From NCBI RefSeq assembly GCF_022538055.1, contig NZ_JAKZAM010000023.1, forward strand, positions 18,957 through 82,956: 64,000 bases of DNA, written 5' to 3'. The first letter of the stretch is position 1. Every line of letters begins with the position of its first letter. The notes below the pieces were generated by a model, which did no database searches, was not told the DNA's origin, and was given only the letters and a program-made list of their open reading frames with translations. A program made the position numbers and the translations under genes. This stretch comes from Cognataquiflexum nitidum (GTDB taxonomy: Bacteria; Bacteroidota; Bacteroidia; Cytophagales; Cyclobacteriaceae). Positions 18,241-26,656 of the stretch are shown piece after piece.

Positions 18241-18879
18241 GCTTTGCTAAAGAAGATTACTTATTTCAATAAACTAAAGCAGCTTCTGGCTTTCGATTAC
18301 TTTTCGATCAAAAACAAAAGCGCCAAAGTAAGGGCAACCATAGCGGAAGGACCTGATGTGCCGCTCTATATCTTGGGATCGAGAACAGACAGTGCACACT
18401 TGTCGGCAAAAAAAGGATTGCCCTATGCCTTTGCCAGCCACTTTGAATCCACCTATCTGTTGCAGGCTTTGGGTATCTACCTTCAGGAATTTCAGCCTTC
18501 GGAGTTTTTGGAAAAGCCATATACATTGGCCGGGGTCAATGTATTTGTGGCTGAAACAGACGAAGAAGCTGAAAGATTATATACCACTTTGATCAGGATG
18601 TTTTTCAGTGTGTTGACCGGTTCGAGAGACGGCTTACAGGCACCGACAGCAATGAGAAGGGACTTGAAAGAAATGGTGCAGCATCCTTCTTTGCAGCAAA
18701 TGTTGAAATATTCCTTTCCAGGCAGTAAGGAAACCGTAAAGAAATAGGCAAAGGATTTTTTGGCGCAAACCCAAGTGGATGAAATCATCGCAACTTCGAC
18801 CATGTATGCCATTGAAGACAGGATTAAGTCTGCGACGCTATTTGCAAAGGTGATGGAGGAGATAAATGAGAAGAGGTAG
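18238..18879 (+). pseudogene. LLM-class flavin-dependent monooxygenase, decayed fragment
   Basis: Codons from 18238 encode the C-terminal half of a luciferase-like flavin monooxygenase: KVRATIAEGPDVPLYILGSR, KKGLPYAFASHFEST, GVNVFVAETDEEAERLY and QQMLKYSFPGSKETVKK. A TAG at 18745-18747 interrupts the frame, and the same frame then continues with AKDFLAQTQVDEIIATSTMY and AIEDRIKSATLFAKVMEEIN to the natural end at 18879. The N-terminal half with the flavin site is absent, and a stop lies just upstream. The gene is therefore 5'-truncated and carries a nonsense codon. It is a remnant and not expected to be active. Confidence 0.8.
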
Positions 18880-18996
18880 GGCAGCTTGACGTTTCACCTA
18901 AAGAGTTTCTCCATTTTAACCAAAATTGTGGTCTTCCATCTTTGCCCCTTCAATTACCCCCATTTGCATTCAATTGCATTTAAGCACACTTTAATG

Positions 18997-20067
18997 TCAG
19001 GCCAATTTGGTATTGGGGAAAATCACCTTGTCAGGATTTTTCTTTAATTCTTCAATTACAACCTCAAATAGTTCCCTTTTCACACGGCCGGAATTTTTTG
19101 GTTCGACCAGGTACCGCACCGTCACCTCTATCCAGGTATTGACATGCGCCTTCAAAATCACCGTAGGGTATTCATTGACATCCAATTCATCTACGGGAGT
19201 TTCTGACAAAATCTTTTTGAAGCGCTTCACCCTTCTGACCATTGCTTCCCCAATCTTAACTTCAACCACACGCTTGATGGTTTCGCTGGTAAATTTAAAA
19301 TCGCTGTCATATGATATGAAGAAGCTCATTTCGTTCCAGATAAAAGGAAACAAAGGCCAAGAATAGTTGTAGACATATTCAATGAATACTTTGGAGTTGG
19401 CAAATCTGATAATACGTCCACTTGGATGGTCAGACGACAAATAATCCCCGTGAAATTCCCAAAGGGTAGTGTCCAGATAGCCGACATTGATGACATCTCC
19501 AAAGACATTGCCAATCCTAATGCGGTCACCGACTTCAAACGGTTTTCGGATCAGAATATAAAGCCATCCAAAAAAACTTGTGATCAAATTTTGCAAGGCA
19601 AAACCAAGTATCAGGGATATGATTCCAAATGAAACCGCCGCCGCGTACCAATTCGCAAAAAGAAGGGAAAGGATGATGACAAGAATGATCAGGGCTGCAA
19701 ATAAGTCTGCGATCCTGTTGAAATTAAATTCTTTGGTTTTATCTTCAATCTTGCTGTTAACGATATTTTTTAAAAGCCTAATCGCAAACAATACCAAAGA
19801 AACCAACATTATGGCTAATAAAATTTTTTGGGCGAGTGGAATATAGGTAATCGGAATAGGCAATCTCTTCCAGCCTAGGAGAAAATAAAGGGCTCCACAT
19901 GACAAAAAAACAATGGCTGTGATGCCTAGAAAGGGCATTTGTTTTTGTACAACTTCAGGGCTTTCTTTTTGTGCAACAACAGAGGTTTCGCTCAGGGCCC
20001 TTTGCACTTTCTCATCTTTTTTGATGGCTTCAAGTTCTTTGTCTTCTTTTTGTCCTGTCGTTCCCAT
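18997..20067 (-). CDS. small-conductance mechanosensitive channel family protein (MscS)
   Basis: A 356-residue inner-membrane protein. A charged cytosolic N-terminus (about 1-45) is followed by helices at about 46-65, 80-102, 122-140 and 145-170. The pore helix and its downstream beta domain carry the MscS marks SLILGFALQNLITSFFGW, LIRKPFEVGDRIRIG and GDVINVGYLDTTLWEF. The sequence after the beta domain is longer than in E. coli MscS and contains WNEMSFFISYDSDF. It would release solutes on hypo-osmotic shock or act as a regulated channel. It stands alone next to the degraded genes. Confidence 0.9.
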   Translation of the reverse strand: MGTTGQKEDKELEAIKKDEKVQRALSETSVVAQKESPEVVQKQMPFLGITAIVFLSCGALYFLLGWKRLPIPITYIPLAQKILLAIMLVSLVLFAIRLLKNIVNSKIEDKTKEFNFNRIADLFAALIILVIILSLLFANWYAAAVSFGIISLILGFALQNLITSFFGWLYILIRKPFEVGDRIRIGNVFGDVINVGYLDTTLWEFHGDYLSSDHPSGRIIRFANSKVFIEYVYNYSWPLFPFIWNEMSFFISYDSDFKFTSETIKRVVEVKIGEAMVRRVKRFKKILSETPVDELDVNEYPTVILKAHVNTWIEVTVRYLVEPKNSGRVKRELFEVVIEELKKNPDKVIFPNTKLA

Positions 20068-20374
20068 GCATGAAGTTAACTCAAGTAGGCGAAATCTTTA
20101 CCAAGTTTCCGTTTTTCCTTGCTTGGCTTTCCTCCAATAAAATTTCTGACAGGGTAGATCTGAAGGACATGTCAAAAATGAAGGATCCAATTGCCCAATT
20201 CTGCGAATTATGTAAAACACACCTGATATTGTATTGCTTTTTCGCCTAAAATGATCCCGACCTTTGTCTCCGTATCTTCTTTTTCGATTTGGCTTCCCAA
20301 AATAGCCCAAGCTTAAAGGGGCGGTCAAAATTCCATGCCATATTTTACGCTAAAGACATGAAATTGACAAACCT
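20068..20374. other. intergenic region, no feature recognised
   Basis: A 307-bp gap between the divergent mscS-like and AI-2E genes. It must hold both promoters, but I see no exact TAnnTTTG element, repeat or convincing hairpin. Confidence 0.4.
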
Positions 20375-21481
20375 ATGAATCTATCCTTCTCCAAATTATT
20401 CTTTGTGTTGGCCTTCGTATTTGGTCTTTTTGCGGTGATGGTGATTGCCAGGTCTGTCCTGATTCCGCTCAGCATGGCCTTGCTTGTTTCCTTTATTTTA
20501 TTTCCGGTAGTTCAAAAATTAGAAGCTTGGGGAGTCAATCGGCTGCTTGCCGCCTTCCTTTCCTTACTGATGTTGATTCTGATTTTGGGAGGATCTTTGA
20601 CTCTAATCTCTTCCCAGATTATGAATTTCTCAGATCAGATAGCGGGATTCACAGAAAAAATAATGGACATCTTGTCCGAGGTAATTGTCTATATAAATGG
20701 GAATATCAGTTTTATCGAGGATTTGAACAGGGAAGATTTGATAGAGGAGGGAAAAAGCTGGCTTCAATCATCATCCGGAACATTATTACAAAGTACTTTT
20801 AGCACTACGACCACATTATTTACAGGCATATTTACCACCATGATCTTTACCTTTTTAATCCTGATTTATAGGGACGGCTTGACCAAGGCATTTGTATCTT
20901 TTGGGGAGGAAGAAAATCAGGATAGAATCTTTAGAATGCTCCAAAAAATACAACGCGTGGGAAAACAATACATTTCGGGAATGTTTATCTTGATTTTAAT
21001 TTTGGGTTTTGCCAACAGTATCGGGTTGCTCCTTATAGGGATTGACAACCCCTTTCTATTTGGATTTTTGGCAGCATTGTTATCCATAGTACCTTTTGTC
21101 GGCACGACCATTGGCGCAGTTATTCCGGCACTTTACGCCTTTATGTCTTCGGATTCTCTTTGGGTTCCCGTGGCGGTGGTCATTTGGTTTTGGGCAATCC
21201 AGGTGATTGAAAGCAACTTTCTCAATCCAAAGATTGTCGGCAGTAGCCTCAATGTCAACGCTTTGGTTGCCATTATGAGTTTGTTGGTCGGAGCTGCGGT
21301 ATGGGGAGTGGCAGGCATGATTCTATTTATGCCATTTGCTTCCATCCTCAAAGTAATCTGCGAGGAGTTTGAACAGCTGAAACCCATCGCCATGCTGATC
21401 AGCAACGACATTTCCGGTGATGAGAAAAAAGAAGAACAAGCTTCGAAATGGATGGAAAAAGTAAAGGGATGGTTTAAATAA
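20375..21481 (+). CDS. AI-2E family transporter, second copy
   Basis: A 368-residue membrane protein with the same topology as the one at 9943-11025 but clearly divergent. It shows the helix pair MNLSFSKLFFVLAFVFGLFA and VLIPLSMALLVSFILFPVV, the central soluble part (about 85-140), FTFLILIYRDGL, LSIVPFVGTTIGAVIPALYA, and NPKIVGSSLNVNALVAIMSL, the last being a family signature. A short charged tail (GDEKKEEQASKWMEKVKGWF) ends it. It is monocistronic. The transported substrate cannot be told from sequence. Confidence 0.9.
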   Translation: MNLSFSKLFFVLAFVFGLFAVMVIARSVLIPLSMALLVSFILFPVVQKLEAWGVNRLLAAFLSLLMLILILGGSLTLISSQIMNFSDQIAGFTEKIMDILSEVIVYINGNISFIEDLNREDLIEEGKSWLQSSSGTLLQSTFSTTTTLFTGIFTTMIFTFLILIYRDGLTKAFVSFGEEENQDRIFRMLQKIQRVGKQYISGMFILILILGFANSIGLLLIGIDNPFLFGFLAALLSIVPFVGTTIGAVIPALYAFMSSDSLWVPVAVVIWFWAIQVIESNFLNPKIVGSSLNVNALVAIMSLLVGAAVWGVAGMILFMPFASILKVICEEFEQLKPIAMLISNDISGDEKKEEQASKWMEKVKGWFK

Positions 21482-21535
21482 ATATGGATATCCGCTTCTT
21501 TGCCAGTAACCCTTTGTTTTTATTCAAGCTGGACT

Positions 21536-21561
21536 GAAGACCGAAGTCGGAAGACCGAAGT
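21536..21561. repeat. direct repeat GAAGACCGAAGT (two copies)
   Basis: GAAGACCGAAGT occurs at 21536-21547 and 21550-21561, two bases apart, and a third copy lies at 59354-59365. It belongs to the low-complexity phrases seen in intergenic DNA of this group. Confidence 0.6.
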
Positions 21562-21659
21562 ACCAGGCATTTCGGTCTGCAGACGAGATTTAATATATTT
21601 ATCCAATCTTGTGGCATCTTTGCGTACAAACATATAAATAAATGTGGAATCGGAACTCC

Positions 21660-22025
21660 TCACCCAACCCGTAAAATCTTTTCCATTTTTTTCCCATTGG
21701 CCAATTCATCGACCAACTTGTCCATATACCTGACCTGTCGGGTGACAGGATTTTCAATTTCTTCAATCCTGTAACCGCAGATTACGCCTGTGATAAGTGT
21801 TGCATTGGGGTTCAAAGTGGCCTTCTCAAAGAAGGTTTCAAAGCTTACTTTCTCGGTAATCAGTTTCTGGAGTTGACCTTCATCAAAACCCGTCAGCCAA
21901 GTGATGACCTGAAGCAGTTCTTCCTTTGTCCTGCCTTTGCGCTCTACTTTGGTGATATAGTGGGGAAATACCGAGGCAAATGTCATCTTTGCCACTCGCT
22001 CATCGTGTTCGGGAGTTGTTTTCAT
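21660..22025 (-). CDS. DUF2200 family protein
   Basis: A 121-residue cytosolic protein that matches the DUF2200 family over its full length: RVAKMTFASVFPHYITKVER, RTKEELLQVITWLTGFD, TLNPNATLITGVICGYRIEE and RQVRYMDKLVDELANGK. The family, common across bacteria and often annotated from E. coli-like genomes, has no established function. Glycine and tyrosine at GVICGYR are conserved. It is monocistronic, with the stop 179 bp from the convergent AI-2E gene. Confidence 0.88.
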   Translation of the reverse strand: MKTTPEHDERVAKMTFASVFPHYITKVERKGRTKEELLQVITWLTGFDEGQLQKLITEKVSFETFFEKATLNPNATLITGVICGYRIEEIENPVTRQVRYMDKLVDELANGKKMEKILRVG

Positions 22026-22251
22026 TGGATTTCAGTTTTAGTGAAATTCTTTCTCAAATTTAATAATGGCTGTCCGGATAATGGCAGGTTTTAAAAACTT
22101 ACAAATTTTTGGTAGGTGTGTTTACCTGATTTTTTTTGAAATCTCTTCCTTAAAACTTAACCTCAAATTTTCGACGCGGGAGGGAACGACGGCGAACCGG
22201 GCCGGCCTTGGCCTTGTGCGTGGATAGGATTTTGCCGTCTTGACTTTTTTG

Positions 22252-22281
22252 GCTACTTTTTTTGCCAAGAAAAAAAGTAGC
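22252..22281. repeat. dispersed hairpin phrase downstream of ppc
   Basis: A perfect 12-bp stem (GCTACTTTTTTT / AAAAAAAGTAGC) with loop GCCAAG. It lies 77-106 bp after the ppc stop codon and can act as terminator on either strand. Such sequences recur in intergenic DNA of Bacteroidota from memory. The open frame at 22150-22353 runs through it and is not supported as a gene. Confidence 0.5.
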
Positions 22282-22357
22282 TATATCAAGAACGTCTAAT
22301 TTTCTGTAAGCATAGAGAAGCTGTTTTATGTAAAAATTGAAAAGAGTTCCCAAGAGA

Positions 22358-25063
22358 TTATCCAGTATTTTTCAACCCACTTGACAGAGAATTGATCATA
22401 CTGAGCAATTTTACCAGCATCTTGTCCTTTTCTGCACTGTTGTCATCCATTTCCCTCCACTGCTTCAGGTAGTGGATATGCAGCTTGTGGAGGATTTTCA
22501 GTTTGCCTTCTCTCCATTTCAGGTTGTCATATTGTCCTTCCCTCCTGACAGCAACAGGTTCTTCAAAAAGCTCCCCGATAAGCCTAAAGCCATTTTCATA
22601 ATCCTTCAGGATCTTACCCATAAACAAATCTCTCTCCGCGGTATCTCCATCAAGTTCCGCATAGAGCTTCATCATCTCCACATGGGAAAGGATCAGGTTA
22701 GTCTCTGTCTGAATGATCAGAAACTTGAAAAAAGTCCAATCGTTGACCATCTTTTTCAAATCATGGAAAGCTTCGGGTCGTTCTTCTTTCAGCTTCATCA
22801 AAGCCTCCCCGAGTCCATACCAACCGGTGATGGTAATCCTGGAAAGGTTCCAGCTAAACACCCATGGAATTGCCCGCAGGTCACCGAGCGTCCGGGTGCC
22901 TGTTCTTCTGACAGGTCTAGAACCGATTTTACTTTTTTCCAATACATCTATACAGGTTACTTTGCTATAAAAATCGATAAAGCCTGGTGTTTTAATAAAA
23001 TCCTGGTAGTGCTCAAATGATTTTTTGGACAAAAACTCCATGGTTTCAAAAGGAATCGCTGCTTCCTTGGTTTTGCTTTTGCCTTGAATAGTTTGCTTGG
23101 CTACACCTGAGGTCAGGGCATTGAGGTTGTAGGTGGCTGTAAGAGGATTGCCAAATTGCTGTGCAACAGTTTCTCCCTGCACCGTGATTTTGATGGTGCC
23201 GTTGACTGTGTCGGCAGGCATGCTTTCCAAAAAACGGTGGTACTTTCCTCCACCCCTACTGATAGTTCCTCCTGTTCCGTGAAAAAAGTAAACTTCTGTA
23301 TTATTTTTTCTACCCACCTCGGCAAGTTTTACCTCTGCTTTGAACAGGTTCCACTTACTTGCAATCGTTCCCCCGTCTTTGTTGCTGTCGCTGTAGCCCA
23401 ACATGACCTCCTGTTGGTTGGAAATGCCCGTATCCCGCTGTTGGGTGAGGGGATGTTGTAGAAATTTATCCAAGATCTCAGGGCCGTTGTGAAGGTCTTC
23501 GATGGTTTCCAATAGGGGAACCACCTTGATATGGGTATTGAGCAATTGGGTCTCACGCATCAATAGGTAAACGACAAGCAAATCGCTGAGATTCCTTGTC
23601 ATACTGATGATAAAAGAACCAATTCCTTCCGAGCCATATTGATTGACATGATGCCGGACTACCCTGTAGCAGTCCAAAACATTGTCTGCTTCAGCCCCAT
23701 AGGACACCGTAATGTCTGTGATCAGGGAATGGCTTTCCAGTATTTTATTCAGATAAGCCACCCGTTTTTCTTCGCCCCAATTGGCAAAATCATAATCCTT
23801 TTCCCCATTGGATTGCAAAATTTGGGCAATGGCCTTGTCATGAAAAGCGCTGTTTTGTCGGATGTCCAATTTGGCAAGGTGAAATCCAAAGCAATGAACA
23901 GCGCGCTCAATCGGAAAAAGTAAATCTTCAGCTATGCCCTGCAAACCGTTTTCAGAGAGAATTTCCCTTAAGAATTTGAGGTCATCTGACAGCGCTTTTC
24001 TTGACCTGTAGTGGGCCTCAGCATCTGCGTTTTTTTCAGAAATGGTATTTTCCAACTGCAACAGCATCAGACTCGCATACTGTCTCCAAGGCTCATAAGG
24101 ATTCCTGCGGATCGCTTTCTCCCCTGCCTCGCCCAAGGCTTTTGATTTTTTTTCTACCGCTTCCGACAAAAGAAATGGCACAGGATTGCTGATGGCAGAA
24201 ACAGAAAGCTTGCTAGCCAAAACCACCAATTGCGATCTGATCAGCGAAAGGGCAGCATTCCTGTGCAACAACAGCGTTTCCTGTGTGATACCCGGCGTGA
24301 CAAAAGGATGCCCGTCTCTGTCCCCTCCTACCCAACTTCCGAATTGGATTTTGGGAAAAACATCCGGGTTTTTGATTTTATGCGGGTCAAATCCCATGGC
24401 AATCCAAGAGCCCTTGAGCTGTTGGTCGCTTTTCTCCAATACAGTCGGAAAAATATTTCTCAAGTAGTAAACGGTATTTGCCCTTTCGTCCCGGATATCC
24501 GGTTTTTCGAGGTAAATCTCCCCTGTCCGCCACCATCTCTCCAAGAGGTGGATGATCTTGGCTTCAATCAAATTTTGCTCGAGCTTGCTGAGAGATACGT
24601 TTTCCCGCTGTACCAAAAGCAAATACAATTCCCTGTGGATTTCTATCACGGTGACCCTTTTGGCTTCGGTGGGATGTGCAGTCAGTACCGGTGTCACGCT
24701 AACTTGAGAGATGGCTTGGAGCATATCCTCCTGTGCGATGTTTTGGTCTTTCCAGATTTTAAATGCCTCCGCCCATGATCCCCTGATGGAGGTAATATCG
24801 TCTTGGTTTTCCATTTTCCTCCGGTATTGGGTCGCTGCATTTTCTTCCACCATCGTCATCAACTGAAAGTAAATACTGAGCGATTGGATCACCTTGTCGA
24901 TGGGAAGTGTGTTGTCATCGATTCCTGCAAAATCCTCCGGATGGCTATTGATCAAAGGAATGATGTCGTGTTCATGGATCCGGGACAGCATCTCGACATA
25001 ACAACCAATCAAAAAACTTCTGCTTTCAGTGACATTCTGAAAGGGACTCTTTTTCGTATTCAT
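22358..25063 (-). CDS. ppc: phosphoenolpyruvate carboxylase
   Basis: A 901-residue anaplerotic enzyme that forms oxaloacetate from phosphoenolpyruvate and bicarbonate. Visible motifs are VLTAHPTEAKR (about 127-137, catalytic histidine), SWVGGDRDGHPFVTP (about 243), VMLGYSDSNKDGG, and the C-terminal NTG. In the glycine-rich active loop the sequence is FHGTGGTISRGGG: H595 and R603 (E. coli H579 and R587) are present, but the position of E. coli R581, which binds the phosphate of the substrate, is T597. This could be a lineage feature or change the kinetics. It is a single gene with its own leader. Confidence 0.93.
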   Translation of the reverse strand: MNTKKSPFQNVTESRSFLIGCYVEMLSRIHEHDIIPLINSHPEDFAGIDDNTLPIDKVIQSLSIYFQLMTMVEENAATQYRRKMENQDDITSIRGSWAEAFKIWKDQNIAQEDMLQAISQVSVTPVLTAHPTEAKRVTVIEIHRELYLLLVQRENVSLSKLEQNLIEAKIIHLLERWWRTGEIYLEKPDIRDERANTVYYLRNIFPTVLEKSDQQLKGSWIAMGFDPHKIKNPDVFPKIQFGSWVGGDRDGHPFVTPGITQETLLLHRNAALSLIRSQLVVLASKLSVSAISNPVPFLLSEAVEKKSKALGEAGEKAIRRNPYEPWRQYASLMLLQLENTISEKNADAEAHYRSRKALSDDLKFLREILSENGLQGIAEDLLFPIERAVHCFGFHLAKLDIRQNSAFHDKAIAQILQSNGEKDYDFANWGEEKRVAYLNKILESHSLITDITVSYGAEADNVLDCYRVVRHHVNQYGSEGIGSFIISMTRNLSDLLVVYLLMRETQLLNTHIKVVPLLETIEDLHNGPEILDKFLQHPLTQQRDTGISNQQEVMLGYSDSNKDGGTIASKWNLFKAEVKLAEVGRKNNTEVYFFHGTGGTISRGGGKYHRFLESMPADTVNGTIKITVQGETVAQQFGNPLTATYNLNALTSGVAKQTIQGKSKTKEAAIPFETMEFLSKKSFEHYQDFIKTPGFIDFYSKVTCIDVLEKSKIGSRPVRRTGTRTLGDLRAIPWVFSWNLSRITITGWYGLGEALMKLKEERPEAFHDLKKMVNDWTFFKFLIIQTETNLILSHVEMMKLYAELDGDTAERDLFMGKILKDYENGFRLIGELFEEPVAVRREGQYDNLKWREGKLKILHKLHIHYLKQWREMDDNSAEKDKMLVKLLSMINSLSSGLKNTG

Positions 25064-25332
25064 AACCCAAGATTTTTAATTTGCGCAGACAAAAATCAAT
25101 AGTAGAAAAGTAGTTGTCGGGTCATTATAAAACAAGGATTTCTTTTTATTCCTATGTTAATTATCATCCTTCAACTTCAAATACAATTGGCCTCTGCCAA
25201 ATGGAATCACGAACTCCGAAAAATCAAATTGACAAATCCTATCTGTGCAACTAATCAACCAAAAGGTAAACCCAACTTTAAAAATCTTTAAATACTTGGT
25301 CATATTTGCTCATGGCTACAAATAGCCAATCC

Positions 25333-26403
25333 TTATTTCTCAGGACTTTTCTTGTATTTTTCATACCCCTCCAGATCAAACAAAAATATACCTCTTCCAT
25401 CTCCGGCACCTTTTTGATAACCAAACTGATGGGCTATAATATTTCCTTGTTTGTTCACCACAGGATTGTCTGATTTGATTTTATTGAAATACCGGGTGGA
25501 AAAATCGGCCAGTCTTTCGACCTCACCGCTGCCATCCAGCTTCAGTTTATAAATATCCAGTTTGTACTTGTTCCTTTCTTCCATAGGCTGGTGACGGTCA
25601 CTTTCGATGACCATGTATTTGCCGTCAGGAAAGATGCCTTCCGCTTCATTGTAGCTTTTGGGCAAATCGGTGTACTTGGTTGTTTCTTTTGTCTTTAAAT
25701 TGAAGCCAAACACCTGCGAATTGAAATACTGATCTCTCGCATCTCCCCAATAATGCGTGTAAATCAGTTCCTCATTTAGAGCCGGTCTAAAATCCTGTGT
25801 TTCCAGCCGGACATATGCTGAGGAGTCTTGGTAAGAAATGACTGTTTGCACATCTTTCAAATGGGGAATTCCACCTTCATAGAATATCTCGCCTGTTTTT
25901 ATTTCCCTTTGTCCCTGAAGGGTCCAGGCTATCTTCATGCTGTTTTTGGAAACCGCAGGCCCCTCATCGCAGAAAGCATTTAAGGGAAACGGCGTATTTG
26001 GCTTATCCTTGGTAAGCACATACAATCCTAGTCCTGCATGTCGGTCTTTCTCCGGGTCGTTGGCATCAAAAATATTGGAGCCCATGGCAAGAAGCAAATC
26101 CCCGTTTGATAAACACAAAACCCGATGAATACCGCCATGATAAAAACCGGAGGTCACCTGAGAAACTTCCTTTGTAGCAATGTTTATTTTGAACACATCG
26201 CCCACCAGCTTATTTAAAAAGTAGATATTCTCTGATTTTTCATCCCACTCGGGCCTTACTCCCCATGTGGTAAGAATGGAAAAGTAAGGGGGCAATTCCT
26301 CTATCAATGACTCGATTGTCTGGGCATTTGCCTGATTTACAAACTCGAGTAAAAAAAGGGTACCAATAAGAATTCCTTTTTTGAGGGTTATCAGTGTACG
26401 CAT
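25333..26403 (-). CDS. secreted TolB-like beta-propeller protein
   Basis: A 356-residue exported protein starting at 26403 (MRTLITLKKGILIGTLFLLE, signal ending NANAQ); an in-frame upstream start at 26463 gives 20 extra residues. The repeats look like PD40/TolB blades: RPEWDEKSENIYFLNKLVGD, GPAVSKNSMKIAWTLQGQRE, RPALNEELIYTHYWGDARDQ, EGIFPDGKYMVIESDRHQP and NPVVNKQGNIIAHQFGYQKG. The last two resemble oligogalacturonate-lyase-like propellers, but no catalytic site is recognised. It is likely a periplasmic binding or sensing protein. It lies before the symporter/deacetylase operon in the same direction, 253 bp downstream of the symporter, so the link is only by position. Confidence 0.7.
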   Translation of the reverse strand: MRTLITLKKGILIGTLFLLEFVNQANAQTIESLIEELPPYFSILTTWGVRPEWDEKSENIYFLNKLVGDVFKINIATKEVSQVTSGFYHGGIHRVLCLSNGDLLLAMGSNIFDANDPEKDRHAGLGLYVLTKDKPNTPFPLNAFCDEGPAVSKNSMKIAWTLQGQREIKTGEIFYEGGIPHLKDVQTVISYQDSSAYVRLETQDFRPALNEELIYTHYWGDARDQYFNSQVFGFNLKTKETTKYTDLPKSYNEAEGIFPDGKYMVIESDRHQPMEERNKYKLDIYKLKLDGSGEVERLADFSTRYFNKIKSDNPVVNKQGNIIAHQFGYQKGAGDGRGIFLFDLEGYEKYKKSPEK

Positions 26404-26609
26404 AATGCAAAATTTGATTTGTTCATTTTGAAATAAAACCGGCTGACCTGCCACCATTCTCACGGAAAGTTAGGCCAAACGCATCTGCCTAAAAATATAA
26501 AAAAAATAGAAATCTACAAGGCAGAAAGGAAATCGGCTCGGGGATTTCCCACCTGATATTCTTAAAGGAATTTTTTTTCCGTACCTTCTTCCAATAATGA
26601 AGTCAAAAT

Positions 26610-26643
26610 GAATGATGAATTCAAAATTATGAATTCATCATTC
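26610..26643. repeat. 13-bp inverted repeat
   Basis: GAATGATGAATTC and GAATTCATCATTC form a perfect 13-bp inverted repeat with an 8-base AT loop. It lies just after the stop of the sodium:solute symporter gene and may act as its terminator, although no T run follows. Confidence 0.5.
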
Positions 26644-26656
26644 TTCATTGGTTCTT

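Noticed and set aside
22150..22353. A 67-residue protein upstream-antisense to ppc
   Set aside because: The frame consists largely of the hairpin phrase and a GC-rich stretch found as non-coding repeat; it has no codon bias of a gene.
22472..24778. Long antisense frames inside ppc (182 residues at 22472-23020 and 24230-24778)
   Set aside because: They are shadows on the opposite strand of a well-supported gene and have no recognisable features.
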